The position numbers and the translations under genes were made by a program. Shown piece after piece: positions 8,971 through 17,766 of a stretch of DNA of 46,219 nt. Origin of the DNA: an uncultured Enterobacteriaceae bacterium (lineage in GTDB: Bacteria; Pseudomonadota; Gammaproteobacteria; Enterobacterales; Enterobacteriaceae); the NCBI GenBank assembly GCA_945271245.1, contig CALYPF010000005.1:1-46219 (forward strand), read 5' to 3'. Below the pieces are notes generated by a model. That model was not told the DNA's origin. It was given only the letters and a program-made list of their open reading frames with translations, and searched no databases. Position 1 is the stretch's first letter. Each line of letters starts with the position of its first letter.

Positions 8971-9255
8971 CTACATCTCTCCATGATGAATAAAAGAATT
9001 CGGGATAAGTCCGATATACTCATCAATATAACTAATACAATTTTTCTTAGAAGATGGTTATCTTCCTAATTGACAATAGTGAAGAGAGTTAAAAATAAGA
9101 ATAATTTCAATATATCACCGAGGATTGAGTGATTATTCCTAGATACAAAATGGCTTATTCCGAACCATAAACACATAATCAAATCTGATAAAAAACAGGC
9201 GTATTATGGGGCGCACCAGGGAGCTAACCCGCATGCGGCTGGTACTTATAGCTGG

Positions 9256-9855
9256 CTAACGCCGCGATATCAGATCGCCGAGTGAACGCACGCCCAGCTT
9301 TTTCATCGCGTTGCGTTTGTGCACATTCACCGTTTTCGCGCTAATAAATAGCATCGACGCTACATCCGTCACGGAACGTCCCTGCACCAGGTTACTGATC
9401 ACCGCCATTTCCCGGCGCGTTAGATGTCCGCGCACGGTAAATGGAAGCGGATTAGTAAAATCTGCAGCGTCATGCAAAAAAATATCGCTGAAATTCTGTC
9501 GAAGCTGTTCCAGCCGACTATTTTTATTAATAAAACAGACACCCTTCATTAATTCTTTCGGGCAACTGTGTAACAGCGTCGGTGAATCGCCCCAATAAAT
9601 TAATTTCTTTTGACGATGATAATAATGAAACGCATCCAGAAAACTAATATTTGGAACGAGTCTGTTCCTGGGATTACACAAATCGGTAATCACCAGGTCA
9701 AAATCAACGGACAATATCGTATTATAAAGTTCATCCACCGTATCAGGCATACTAACAATCACCAGATTCGGAAAATGCTCCTCCAGGAACATCCTTAAGC
9801 TGAACCTGATAAACATACAGGGTTCATGAAGAACAACTGCAAGCGAATCCCGCAT
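9256..9855 (-). CDS. LuxR-type response regulator, likely fimbrial regulator
   Basis: A 199-residue protein with an N-terminal receiver-like domain (phospho-acceptor candidate Asp in DLVITDL, near residue 58) and a C-terminal LuxR/NarL helix-turn-helix (LTRREMAVISNLVQGRSVTD to LGVRSLGDLI). The architecture matches FimZ, RcsB and other small regulators without a neighbouring kinase. I chose the ATG at 9853-9855, with AAGGA 7 bases upstream, over a TTG two codons earlier. It is co-directional with the fimbrial operon that ends 55 bases upstream and may be co-transcribed with it. That context suggests control of the fimbriae or of the autotransporter downstream, but no target site is identified. 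Confidence 0.8.
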   Translation of the reverse strand: MRDSLAVVLHEPCMFIRFSLRMFLEEHFPNLVIVSMPDTVDELYNTILSVDFDLVITDLCNPRNRLVPNISFLDAFHYYHRQKKLIYWGDSPTLLHSCPKELMKGVCFINKNSRLEQLRQNFSDIFLHDAADFTNPLPFTVRGHLTRREMAVISNLVQGRSVTDVASMLFISAKTVNVHKRNAMKKLGVRSLGDLISRR

Positions 9856-9909
9856 CTTCAAGTCCTTTATAGAGAATACGATGTCCGAAAGCTATCTATC
9901 CCACAATCC

Positions 9910-10416
9910 TTATGGAATAGGCGTTACCAGTATACTATACATACCGGTGTAAGTTCCTAACGGATAGAACTCCACCCGCTTTTCAGACTTAAATGACACA
10001 CGCGGGCCTTTATTAAGGTCCGTCACTGCACTGATATCTGGATAAATAGTCCTATAGGTCATTGGTAAATTTGTGGTGGCAGTACCATTATTCTCATCAA
10101 GCCACAGCGTGGTGAGTGTCATCAAATCGCCATTACTATTCGCTAATGATTTCGGCGCTAAGTTTTTATCTTCCAGCTTCAGGCGTACGCCGCTAACGTT
10201 CCCTACGAAGATAAACGGTGGCGTTGTCGCCGTCATATAACCACCGCTTTCCGCCATCGGAACATCTATTTCGGAACCCGTGACTTCTTTAGTCCCTATA
10301 TACACACGGACACTATTTTCAATTTTCGCCGTTAATTTCAGGTCCGTACGAATCTCGGCCGCATGCACATTTGCGCCCAGTAATACCAGTGCATAAAAAA
10401 AGTATTTTTTTAACAT
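9910..10416 (-). CDS. CS1-type fimbrial subunit, third pilin of the operon
   Basis: A 168-residue secreted protein with signal peptide MLKKYFFYALVLLGANVHAA. The mature part looks like the alpha (CS1/CFA-I) pilins, with an N-terminal donor-type strand (DLKLTAKIENSVRVYI) and a C-terminal strand ending YPLGTYTGMYSILVTPIP, close to the ends of the other two pilins of the operon. There is no cysteine pair, as usual for this class. It is the last gene of the operon, 15 bases after the putative tip gene, so it is probably a minor subunit or tip adaptor. Confidence 0.8.
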   Translation of the reverse strand: MLKKYFFYALVLLGANVHAAEIRTDLKLTAKIENSVRVYIGTKEVTGSEIDVPMAESGGYMTATTPPFIFVGNVSGVRLKLEDKNLAPKSLANSNGDLMTLTTLWLDENNGTATTNLPMTYRTIYPDISAVTDLNKGPRVSFKSEKRVEFYPLGTYTGMYSILVTPIP

Positions 10417-10431
10417 CGGTTAATTTCCTTA

Positions 10432-11352
10432 TTATACTTCAGGCGTAATAACGGCCGTTAATGTGTCGTTTAAACGGGCGCCGGCCTTCATTCCTCTGGT
10501 GTTTTTCCCGGCAATACTCAACTTAATATCCAGCGCTGATGAAGTCGCGCTTCCCGCAGGCAGCGTACCGTGATAAATATCCGCCGGGCCGATATTCTTG
10601 CCCTGTACTGCCACCAGATACGGAATCCACGCCTCTTCCAGTGAAGATTTTAATAAATATTGATCGCCGCCTTTCTGTAAAGATTCAAAACGCAGCGTGT
10701 AATTAAGCGCATCTACGGAGGCGTACTTCGTTTTGGTCACTGTTAGCTGCAGGTTATTACTCGCATCCATAAATGGACCAACGTCGCCAATGGTAAATAT
10801 CGATGTCGTTGAAAACGCGGCACTAAGCACCGGCTGATCGACCAGCGCCGGCGCGGTATCAAGATAAATTGAGTTCGACGTCTGCTCTTTTCCATCGGCA
10901 AAGAAAGTAACATTACCGATTAATACGCGCCGTGCTGCGGATCTGTAAAACGCGGGCGACAGCTTTTCAGGCGCCAGATGCATAACCGGCACTTTATTTT
11001 TCAGGGCGATATAATCAGCGTCCGTCGTTTCATAAATATCACCGCACTGAACGTCCGTACCATGGGCGCCAATTTTAGTCATCGCGCTTAACTGGATTTT
11101 TAAAGCATCCAAATCCGGGCCGCCGGTAAGCATGCCGTTATTACACTGGCCAACGCCAGCGGGAGTTATCCGTACTCCCAGCGTTTTAGCACTATCGTCC
11201 CGAAATGAAAGTACGCCCTGACCAAATTCGGAACTGCCGCCTTCCTGAACCACTTTCACTGAGTAGTCAGACTGAAGCTGGAAAACCCAGTCCCCCGCCA
11301 GAGCGGAAGTCGATACGCTCAAAAGCAGCGCCGTATATATGGCCGCTTTCAT
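10432..11352 (-). CDS. Putative fimbrial minor subunit / tip adhesin
   Basis: A 306-residue exported protein: signal peptide MKAAIYTALLLSVSTSALAG, then a beta-rich sequence with two cysteines (QCNNG and QCGD) in the N-terminal half that can form a disulphide. The last 100 residues are pilin-like. A length about twice that of a pilin, a two-part layout and its place in a CS1-type chaperone-usher operon suggest the tip adhesin, as CfaE and CooD are in CFA/I and CS1 fimbriae, although those are nearer 360 residues. Sequence resemblance to known adhesins is not obvious to me. It starts 3 bases after the chaperone stop codon. Confidence 0.65.
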   Translation of the reverse strand: MKAAIYTALLLSVSTSALAGDWVFQLQSDYSVKVVQEGGSSEFGQGVLSFRDDSAKTLGVRITPAGVGQCNNGMLTGGPDLDALKIQLSAMTKIGAHGTDVQCGDIYETTDADYIALKNKVPVMHLAPEKLSPAFYRSAARRVLIGNVTFFADGKEQTSNSIYLDTAPALVDQPVLSAAFSTTSIFTIGDVGPFMDASNNLQLTVTKTKYASVDALNYTLRFESLQKGGDQYLLKSSLEEAWIPYLVAVQGKNIGPADIYHGTLPAGSATSSALDIKLSIAGKNTRGMKAGARLNDTLTAVITPEV

Positions 11353-11355
11353 AGG

Positions 11356-12075
11356 TTACTCCTTAACTCTGCAGCTATTGTAGTTCTGCACTTTTCCATT
11401 CATTTCAAAAGCCAGTGTGTTATTCACGGTCAGCACCCGCGGATGATCCGGATATACATTAAAGGCCTTCTGATCTTTACGTCCGTCGATAACCAGGTTG
11501 CGCATTTCACTACGTACATTCCCCGTCGCCCACACAGTCCATTTATTGCCCTGGCACTTCATTTCAATGCTCTGGGTATGCGTGCCTGCGGGTAAATAAC
11601 GCAGCAGTACATCATATCCAACGGCAAAGCGGACTTTCCCGGGGTTTAAAGAGTCTTCCGGATAGCTTGGGCGCACCCGCAGGCGGAAAAGCTGCTCTTT
11701 CTCTACCGGCTTCATCGGCATAATGCGAACTTTCCGCATTTCGCCATAAGGCACCACCAGGCGCGTTGGTGAGAACACCAGCCAGGGTGAATCTTTACCT
11801 AACTCTTTGGTTAATTTTTCTTTCTCATCACCCGGGTTATTAATTGAGAATAACTCGAGAGTCACAAACTCATATTGCTGCTTCGCTGATTTATCATCGG
11901 TATCAGTATCTACCGGGCGGAATGCAGATTTAATAGTAATAAAGTTATCTCTTGGAGTACTTTCCTGGATCTCTTTAACTATTGGAAATACTTCAATAGC
12001 ATGAGCAAAGCTTGCACCAATAATAGAAGTACATAGCACCGCTAATTTTAAAAATGTCTTTTTATTTGATTTCAC
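11356..12075 (-). CDS. Periplasmic fimbrial chaperone
   Basis: A 239-residue PapD-like chaperone. The signal peptide (about 1-26, ending SFAHA) precedes two immunoglobulin-like domains. The G1-strand and chaperone signature region reads SPWLVFSPTRLVVPYGEMRK, followed by the VRIMPMKP hydrophobic motif that donates a strand to pilin subunits. A basic RLRVRP segment follows. It starts with GTG inside the last codons of the usher gene (14-base overlap), so the two are translationally coupled. It should stabilise the three pilins and the tip protein in the periplasm and deliver them to the usher. Confidence 0.87.
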   Translation of the reverse strand: MKSNKKTFLKLAVLCTSIIGASFAHAIEVFPIVKEIQESTPRDNFITIKSAFRPVDTDTDDKSAKQQYEFVTLELFSINNPGDEKEKLTKELGKDSPWLVFSPTRLVVPYGEMRKVRIMPMKPVEKEQLFRLRVRPSYPEDSLNPGKVRFAVGYDVLLRYLPAGTHTQSIEMKCQGNKWTVWATGNVRSEMRNLVIDGRKDQKAFNVYPDHPRVLTVNNTLAFEMNGKVQNYNSCRVKE

Positions 12076-14626
12076 AATTAACCTCTCTAACCTGCATTAC
12101 ACCGTGTGTTTGAATCGAATTTTTGTCGTTTAAAGGGCAAACATAATCAACGCCGTCTTGCTTCACGGATAATTGAGTAAGTTTTTCCCCAGTTGCTAAA
12201 CTGAAGTCACCCACAAACAGTCCTTCTTCATCCGTAACTGTATTGCCGCCGACGACGCGTGCGTTGGTCAACGGGCGCCCATCAAAATAGATGCGTCCGG
12301 TAACCGTTTGATTACGCTTGCCTTCCAGTTTCACCGTGTAAACCTGTCCCGGTTTTATCCACGTTGAGGTTGATTTGGTCGATAGCGTAAAGAATTCGTT
12401 CTCTTTACCCGTATAGACCTGTTCCGCTTCCGGCACTATCTTCTGATACGGCATAATACTTAGCGTCGTTTTTTCACCGCCTTCAACCACCGCAGTACTG
12501 CCGGAACGGTTACGCACGTTGAAATACTGACCCTTCGGCAGGTCCGTTGCATCAACAATTAATGCGCTTTGCGTATCCACTCTACCCATACTGATATTGC
12601 CATCACCAATCGCGAAACCACCGCGCTGAGAGAGGTATTTCTGCGAGTAGTTACCGTGGCCAAAACTCTTGCTATAGCTCGCCGACGTTAACCCATAGTT
12701 ATTGTCGACTGAAATGTTAGCACTGCCGTCTTTATGTCCATGACCGCTGCCGTTAAGCGTGGTCCTGAGCGTATATTTACCGGCTCTGTCAAATTCAGGG
12801 TTCAGGAAATCAACGTTATAATCAGCGCCGTAGGTATTGCCTTCTTTGCTGTTGTCCGTCATCCGACCGCGTAAAAATAGCGTTTGGCTATGGTTATAAC
12901 TGCGCTCACGGAAGCTAAAACTTAACTGTGCGTAGACGCGACGATCTTTTTCCGACTCACTGGTGTTATAACCGCGCGTATTGTATCGGTAATCGTTTAT
13001 GCCCTGGTGGTAGCCCACATCAGTACGCATGGTGATATCATCGAATAGATTGAAATCACGGCTTAAGTTAACGTCCCACGACTCATAGCGGGATTTATCC
13101 TGGCGCCCGTAAGAGTGATAAAACGTATTCAGGCCATAGGAGAGAGATAGCCCAACGTTCCACGGCAACATAGCGCTACTGGTTAGCTGCCACGTATCGT
13201 AATCGTAAGAAGGAACTATCCCGAAGCGCTGGTATTCTTTCTCCGGCCCCTGATACCGATTAGAGCGGTAGTTTAGATAGAAGCTATAGCGCCCATAACT
13301 TTTGTTAAAACCGGCCAGCCAGGCGTAACTTTTATCTTTACTGGCCAGCCCTTCCAGATAAAAACGCTCGGCGAAAATAAAGTTAAGCGGCGTATCAAGG
13401 CTTGCGGAAAGATAGGCCAGATCGTCATCTAACAGCAGGCCGCTGCCTAATGAGGTCGCTGATTCTGTGGTATAGCCCAGCATCGCGGCGGCCATATAGT
13501 TATCATCAACGCGTCGCGGATCGTTTGGATCTGCCCAGTGCTGTTTATTCGAAAACTCGGCACGCCGCTGATCGTAGCGCCCTAACTGGACGGAATATTC
13601 CACATCTCCGGCGCGGAAGGAACCGCTGCGCTTGTAAAACGGCTGTACTTTCCGCTGCTGCGTACCGCTAACAAGTTTTACTATTATTTCAATATCATAG
13701 CCGCCAGAAGGCCAGGCATCGGTATTAAGTTGATGCAGACCAGAGGAAAACTGCTCCATGTCGATGAGTCGGCCATTACGGTATACCTCTACCGAACCAT
13801 CTTCCGGCAGATACACATTAACCGGTGAAGCCGCGCCGATATTCTGTTGAATATAGTTATCAGACATATAGCCCAGCGATACGCCATCAAGGCTCACCGG
13901 CCTAAAAAAGCTGTAATTCGCAGAAGGCGTGGAGGCTAATAAATTCTCACTTAACCGCTGACGGCCAAATTTATAATGAACCGTATTTTGTTCAATATTC
14001 AGTGCCAGCTCGTCAATGGTCGCATTATAATCTTTTGAATAGTTCCAGTTACCGGAAATATAGCTATTCTTAGTAATTCCCAGCGTATCATTAGACGTCA
14101 CGGAAAGGCTGTCCCCGTAACTGTCAGAGAGATAGCTTACGTAATGGTTATGGACAAAACCGGGCGTAGACTTGGCGACAATGAATTTTTTGTCATCACC
14201 ACTTCCTTTTGGCGCCAAATATTTTTCAGGGAGTATTAACTCGACGATCGCATTTGATTCATTAATATAAATTGTAATTGCGTCATCGTCATAGCCAACT
14301 TTGCTTACGCGCCTGATAGGGTGAGAAAGCTGCTCCGCCATTTTTTCACGGGGAATAGTCAGCGAAGGCATTTCCGGGTCATATAACTTTTCGACAAGAG
14401 TTTGCACGGAAGTTAACCATACCTGCTGCCTGTCATATTCAACGGTTAAAGAACCTAATGAATTATTACCCTGGACAATCTCAAAAATACCGGCGTTTTT
14501 TTGGTTAAAGATATCTTCAAAACCTTTTGGTAAAGATACCGATTCGCTGGCCGCGGGGAACGGAATCATAAACGCAGACACACATCCCGCAATAATAAAA
14601 GAATCAGAAGTCAGTTTCCTGCTCAT
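12062..14626 (-). CDS. Outer-membrane fimbrial usher (CS1/alpha type)
   Basis: An 854-residue usher that secretes and polymerises chaperone-bound pilins. After a signal peptide (to about residue 28) come the N-terminal periplasmic domain, the large beta-barrel with many aromatic strands (for example SGNWNYSKDYNATIDELALN), a plug region around VNVYLPEDGSVEVYRNGRLI, and C-terminal periplasmic domains with the TGRIYFDGRPLTNARVVGGN turn and a Cys pair (CPLN ... CEIK). The size and the lack of the long FimD N-terminal arm fit the alpha (CfaC/TcfC) branch. It follows the second pilin after 25 bases and overlaps the chaperone gene. Confidence 0.87.
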   Translation of the reverse strand: MSRKLTSDSFIIAGCVSAFMIPFPAASESVSLPKGFEDIFNQKNAGIFEIVQGNNSLGSLTVEYDRQQVWLTSVQTLVEKLYDPEMPSLTIPREKMAEQLSHPIRRVSKVGYDDDAITIYINESNAIVELILPEKYLAPKGSGDDKKFIVAKSTPGFVHNHYVSYLSDSYGDSLSVTSNDTLGITKNSYISGNWNYSKDYNATIDELALNIEQNTVHYKFGRQRLSENLLASTPSANYSFFRPVSLDGVSLGYMSDNYIQQNIGAASPVNVYLPEDGSVEVYRNGRLIDMEQFSSGLHQLNTDAWPSGGYDIEIIVKLVSGTQQRKVQPFYKRSGSFRAGDVEYSVQLGRYDQRRAEFSNKQHWADPNDPRRVDDNYMAAAMLGYTTESATSLGSGLLLDDDLAYLSASLDTPLNFIFAERFYLEGLASKDKSYAWLAGFNKSYGRYSFYLNYRSNRYQGPEKEYQRFGIVPSYDYDTWQLTSSAMLPWNVGLSLSYGLNTFYHSYGRQDKSRYESWDVNLSRDFNLFDDITMRTDVGYHQGINDYRYNTRGYNTSESEKDRRVYAQLSFSFRERSYNHSQTLFLRGRMTDNSKEGNTYGADYNVDFLNPEFDRAGKYTLRTTLNGSGHGHKDGSANISVDNNYGLTSASYSKSFGHGNYSQKYLSQRGGFAIGDGNISMGRVDTQSALIVDATDLPKGQYFNVRNRSGSTAVVEGGEKTTLSIMPYQKIVPEAEQVYTGKENEFFTLSTKSTSTWIKPGQVYTVKLEGKRNQTVTGRIYFDGRPLTNARVVGGNTVTDEEGLFVGDFSLATGEKLTQLSVKQDGVDYVCPLNDKNSIQTHGVMQVREVNCEIK

Positions 14627-14651
14627 GCATCCATTCCCTGGTTATCCCTAA

Positions 14652-15182
14652 TTAAAGCGCTGGCGTAATAATTATGCTAAGGACGTGAGTATAATTCCCT
14701 GACGGATAGTTTCTTGCCAGTTCTTTTGATTTAAGATGAAATTTAAAACCGTTTTTATCATTACCCTGTGAAATGTCTCTTAATACCGGCATAGTCAGGC
14801 TGGCGCTGGCATCCGTGGGTACATTATTCACAACAAAATAACCGTTAAGAGGAATTGCTACGCTATCTGCATCCTGTTTCCCTTTTTCAGGGTCGAGCTC
14901 AATATCTTTCTCATTAAGCATGACATTAGCCCGGTCAATATTCCCAACGATGTATAAATAGTCACTCATATTTTCAAAGTAACCATTAGCATCATTGACG
15001 GTTAACGGAAATACTATGGTTTTATCGGTAACACGCTCGCCCTTATAATAAAGCGCAATTCTCGGCTCCATTACCACGCCAATTTTAACGCCTACCAGAG
15101 AATCACGTGCGGCATTTACCGTAACAGGATAAATAAACAGTAAGGAAATAAACGAGCAAAACAGTAAGTTCTTTTTGAGCAT
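14652..15182 (-). CDS. CS1-type fimbrial subunit, second pilin
   Basis: A 176-residue secreted pilin homologue. The signal peptide ends at VNAA (residue 25). The mature N-terminus (DSLVGVKIGVVMEPRIALYY) supplies the donor strand and the C-terminus YPSGNYTHVLSIIITPAL parallels those of the other two pilins. It lies between the major pilin and the usher. A strong hairpin separates it from the major pilin gene, so lower expression is expected, consistent with a minor shaft or base subunit. Confidence 0.8.
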   Translation of the reverse strand: MLKKNLLFCSFISLLFIYPVTVNAARDSLVGVKIGVVMEPRIALYYKGERVTDKTIVFPLTVNDANGYFENMSDYLYIVGNIDRANVMLNEKDIELDPEKGKQDADSVAIPLNGYFVVNNVPTDASASLTMPVLRDISQGNDKNGFKFHLKSKELARNYPSGNYTHVLSIIITPAL

Positions 15183-15196
15183 AAGAATATCCTACA

Positions 15197-15221
15197 AATG
15201 GCCAGCATTACGCTGGCCATT
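15197..15221 (-). promoter_or_regulatory. Intercistronic hairpin after the major pilin gene
   Basis: A perfect 10-bp stem (AATGGCCAGC / GCTGGCCATT) with a 5-base loop lies between the major pilin stop and the next gene. No U-run follows on the minus strand, so it is more likely an RNA-stabilising or partially attenuating element that keeps pilin transcripts in excess over assembly genes, as known in several fimbrial operons. Confidence 0.65.
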
Positions 15222-15244
15222 ACTTACTGGTAAGTCAGTAATAA

Positions 15245-15793
15245 TTAAGGTTTAGCGGCAACGTTAGCGTATACAACGCCTTTGTAGTTACCCTGCGCCA
15301 GGTTTACTGATTTTTCGTCAGACACGAAGTGGAAAATTACCGGGCTCTGAGAGTAAGATTTACCGGCATCGTTAGCCAGCGTAAAGTCATGAACATCACC
15401 AGAAGCAGCGTACAGAGCGCCTGCTGCGCTACCGCCTGCATTAGCAGTGATTTTATAAGACATTTCCTGAAGACCGTTGTCTGAACTCCACAGTTTGAAC
15501 GGCTCGTTCTTACCCTGAACGCTATCGTCCAGCGTCATGGTCACGTTAGCAGCTTTATCGTTGCTGCGCATAAACAGAGTATCAGTTTTAGCTTCCATGA
15601 AGCCGCTAGATACCGCTTCCAGAACAACGTCAACTTCCGTTACCGGATTACCGTCACCATCAGAGATATAGGTGCTGTCCGGTACATTAGCGCTAACGTT
15701 GAATTTGGTGTCATAGCTGGTAGGAGTTACAGCCAGTGCTGAAGCAGAGAAAACCAGTCCAGCCAGAGTCGCGATCGCAAAAGTTGCTTTCAT
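15245..15793 (-). CDS. CS1-type major fimbrial pilin
   Basis: A 182-residue pilin: signal peptide MKATFAIATLAGLVFSASAL ending ALA, mature N-terminus VTPTSYDTKFNVSANVPDST, and C-terminus AQGNYKGVVYANVAAKP, the layout of CS1/CblA-type alpha pilins without cysteines. I chose the ATG at 15791-15793, which begins the signal peptide. The frame is open further upstream to 15949, but that stretch is not signal-like. A second ATG at 15803-15805 abuts the AGGA ribosome site and is unsuitable. As first gene of the operon, followed by a hairpin, it is taken as the main shaft subunit. Confidence 0.85.
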   Translation of the reverse strand: MKATFAIATLAGLVFSASALAVTPTSYDTKFNVSANVPDSTYISDGDGNPVTEVDVVLEAVSSGFMEAKTDTLFMRSNDKAANVTMTLDDSVQGKNEPFKLWSSDNGLQEMSYKITANAGGSAAGALYAASGDVHDFTLANDAGKSYSQSPVIFHFVSDEKSVNLAQGNYKGVVYANVAAKP

Positions 15794-16058
15794 GTTAAAT
15801 ATCATTCCTGTGACATATTTCAAACTCGCGGGGGCAAATATGCACCCCACATCCTTAAGTAATACTAACCATTTATAGGATTGCCTGTTATGCAAACTTC
15901 TGTTCAGAGTTACCCTCACGTTATTTGCGCAAACGCTAGAAATGGTCATTTGTAAGCACTAACGAACCCATATGAACACTATGTGCTGTACGGGTCCATT
16001 CTAGAGAAATGAGATAAAATTAAGCTAATCAATAAGTCTTACTAATCCTTATTAATAC
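15794..16058. promoter_or_regulatory. Promoter region of the fimbrial operon / end of the Tad operon
   Basis: 265 bases between tadG and the major pilin, both on the minus strand. The fimbrial promoter must be here. I could not pick out a certain -35/-10 pair or an invertible element, and no clear terminator for the Tad operon is visible. Confidence 0.45.
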
Positions 16059-17396
16059 TCAATCCTTTATGGCGTTATGACCAACCTCTTCAAAGACGGC
16101 GTTGTGAAGTGCTTCCTGTAGCTGATCAAAATTTTGCGGGCTGTACATATTGTTTTTCCCAACACAGGAAGACCAATCCGTTGTTGGAAAGTAGTTAATA
16201 GCAATAAATGCCAGCTTAGCCTCACTTCTTCCTTGTGATAAAACACTGCGGATTTTTTCGCATAACCCATGCTCTACCAATTCCTTTGACACATCTCTTA
16301 CTGGTATCGGTGTACCCACGGGGTGATCCGTGCCATCACTCACAATAATAAGAATCTTTTTAGTTGCATCACCAGTAGCTAATTTTTGAGCGCCAGCAAT
16401 AACGCCAGAAGAGACCAGCGTAGCTCCCTGAGACAAAGGGAGATTAGTCAGATGATTGTGAACCTCATCCCTGTTGCTGGTTAACGGAAGGTTATATCTC
16501 CCCACATAAGGAGGGTTACTTCCCTTTGTTAGTTTTGAAAGACATTGCCCATTCCCGCTATCCGTTTTATCAATAGGAATTCGATAGTCCCTTGACTCCC
16601 TGGGAAACATATCTACTGTTCTTCGAATATCAACGGTATTCATAAGGCGTCGATATCCTGCCCACTTATCCTCATCAACCTTAAGATCTACCGTCATAAT
16701 ATCGTCACTGATGACGGCATTTGGATATTTATAATACTGATAACTACAATAAGGGCCATCATCCGCATGGGTGCCGTGATCGAAAGGAACAAACCCAATC
16801 TTATTACTGATATCATCCTGAAAAATTTGATCGGTAAGTTCACTTATAATACTTTTTAATGCCTCTATTCGCGTGCCTCCACCGTCATATTCCCACCCCA
16901 TAGATCCTGAAAAGTCAGCTACGAACATTACGTCCATGTGCGAACGGTAGTTTCTGGCCACACCATTATCACCAACATTAACCAATTCACCAAAATTGGG
17001 ATATAGCCCGGTAAACCAGCTTTTTTCGGATAAAGTAGAGCTAACGTGGTATTCGTTATAAATTAATCCGGTGGATTTATCTTTTATATTCTCAATTTTC
17101 TTTATTTTCACATCATCAATGCGCTTGGCGTGCCGCATATAAGCCTTAATGTAATTATTTACAAGGTCTTTATTACGGACACTCTGCTCAGGGTTATTTT
17201 CTGACGTTAATGCTAAAGCCGCCTGCTCTAATGCATCAGATAAACGAGCGCGTTCAGTAATAAATCGGGCGCCATCAAGAGCAAGGGCCAACATCCCCAT
17301 CAAAAAACCAGCAGAAAGTACAAACGTGACAGCCATAGCGCCACGCTGATTATCAATAAATTTAGAAGGCGTTAACTTCCTGTGGCTTCCATGCAT
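16059..17396 (-). CDS. tadG: TadG, pseudopilin-like protein with von Willebrand A domain
   Basis: A 445-residue protein ending the Tad operon. The N-terminus has the TadE/F/G layout: a basic stretch, QRGAMAVTFVLSAGFLMGML with one membrane helix (about 19-40), and the DGARFITERARLSDALEQAA motif. A large extracytoplasmic part follows with a vWA domain; the MIDAS motif is DFSGSM (161-166) after VMFVA, and a later strand is KKILIIVSDGTDHP. In other bacteria TadG is needed for Flp pilus biogenesis and probably anchors the machine in the envelope. It overlaps the preceding small gene by 25 bases, so translation is coupled. Confidence 0.88.
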   Translation of the reverse strand: MHGSHRKLTPSKFIDNQRGAMAVTFVLSAGFLMGMLALALDGARFITERARLSDALEQAALALTSENNPEQSVRNKDLVNNYIKAYMRHAKRIDDVKIKKIENIKDKSTGLIYNEYHVSSTLSEKSWFTGLYPNFGELVNVGDNGVARNYRSHMDVMFVADFSGSMGWEYDGGGTRIEALKSIISELTDQIFQDDISNKIGFVPFDHGTHADDGPYCSYQYYKYPNAVISDDIMTVDLKVDEDKWAGYRRLMNTVDIRRTVDMFPRESRDYRIPIDKTDSGNGQCLSKLTKGSNPPYVGRYNLPLTSNRDEVHNHLTNLPLSQGATLVSSGVIAGAQKLATGDATKKILIIVSDGTDHPVGTPIPVRDVSKELVEHGLCEKIRSVLSQGRSEAKLAFIAINYFPTTDWSSCVGKNNMYSPQNFDQLQEALHNAVFEEVGHNAIKD

Positions 17397-17758
17397 AATT
17401 TAATTTCCTCTTTATTCGTAAGGGTAATTTCCCTTTTCTCTCGCTCTTTACTATCCATGCAGAAAAGATAAGGTAATTTCCCAGGACGCATTTTAGCAAC
17501 CGCAGCTCCATTAAAGTCTTTCTGATAATTCACTGCGCCAGAGAAAGGTCGCTCATCATTTCTGTTACCCACATTGATATCGTAAACGGTAATACTTAAT
17601 CCCTCGCGTAGATGCGCACTATAATAGAGGTCATCGTTTAAGGCAGAAACTAGGGCAGCCTGGGATACATCAGAAGAATCAATAAAGATAACTGCTGATG
17701 CCTCCATTAATGAAGGGCTTGTAAAGAGCATTGCCGCTAAAATAACTATCTGACGCAT
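17372..17758 (-). CDS. Unknown secreted protein encoded between tadF and tadG
   Basis: A 128-residue protein I do not recognise. It has a cleavable signal (MRQIVILAAMLFTSPSLMEA, with ASA after it), then a small alpha/beta-looking domain (AVIFIDSSDVSQAALVSALN ... GLSITVYDINVGN) and a charged tail. Two cysteines (FCMD and LCME) could form a disulphide in the periplasm. It begins 8 bases after tadF and overlaps tadG, so it belongs to the operon and probably works at the same envelope step. The standard Tad operon of Aggregatibacter has no gene at this place as far as I know. Confidence 0.75.
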   Translation of the reverse strand: MRQIVILAAMLFTSPSLMEASAVIFIDSSDVSQAALVSALNDDLYYSAHLREGLSITVYDINVGNRNDERPFSGAVNYQKDFNGAAVAKMRPGKLPYLFCMDSKEREKREITLTNKEEIKLCMEATGS

Positions 17759-17766
17759 AGACTGAA

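Noticed and set aside
15794..15949. N-terminal extension of the major pilin
   Set aside because: It would put 52 residues in front of a clear signal peptide.
15794..16058. Invertible promoter switch for the fimbrial operon
   Set aside because: No pair of inverted repeats and no recombinase gene is present.
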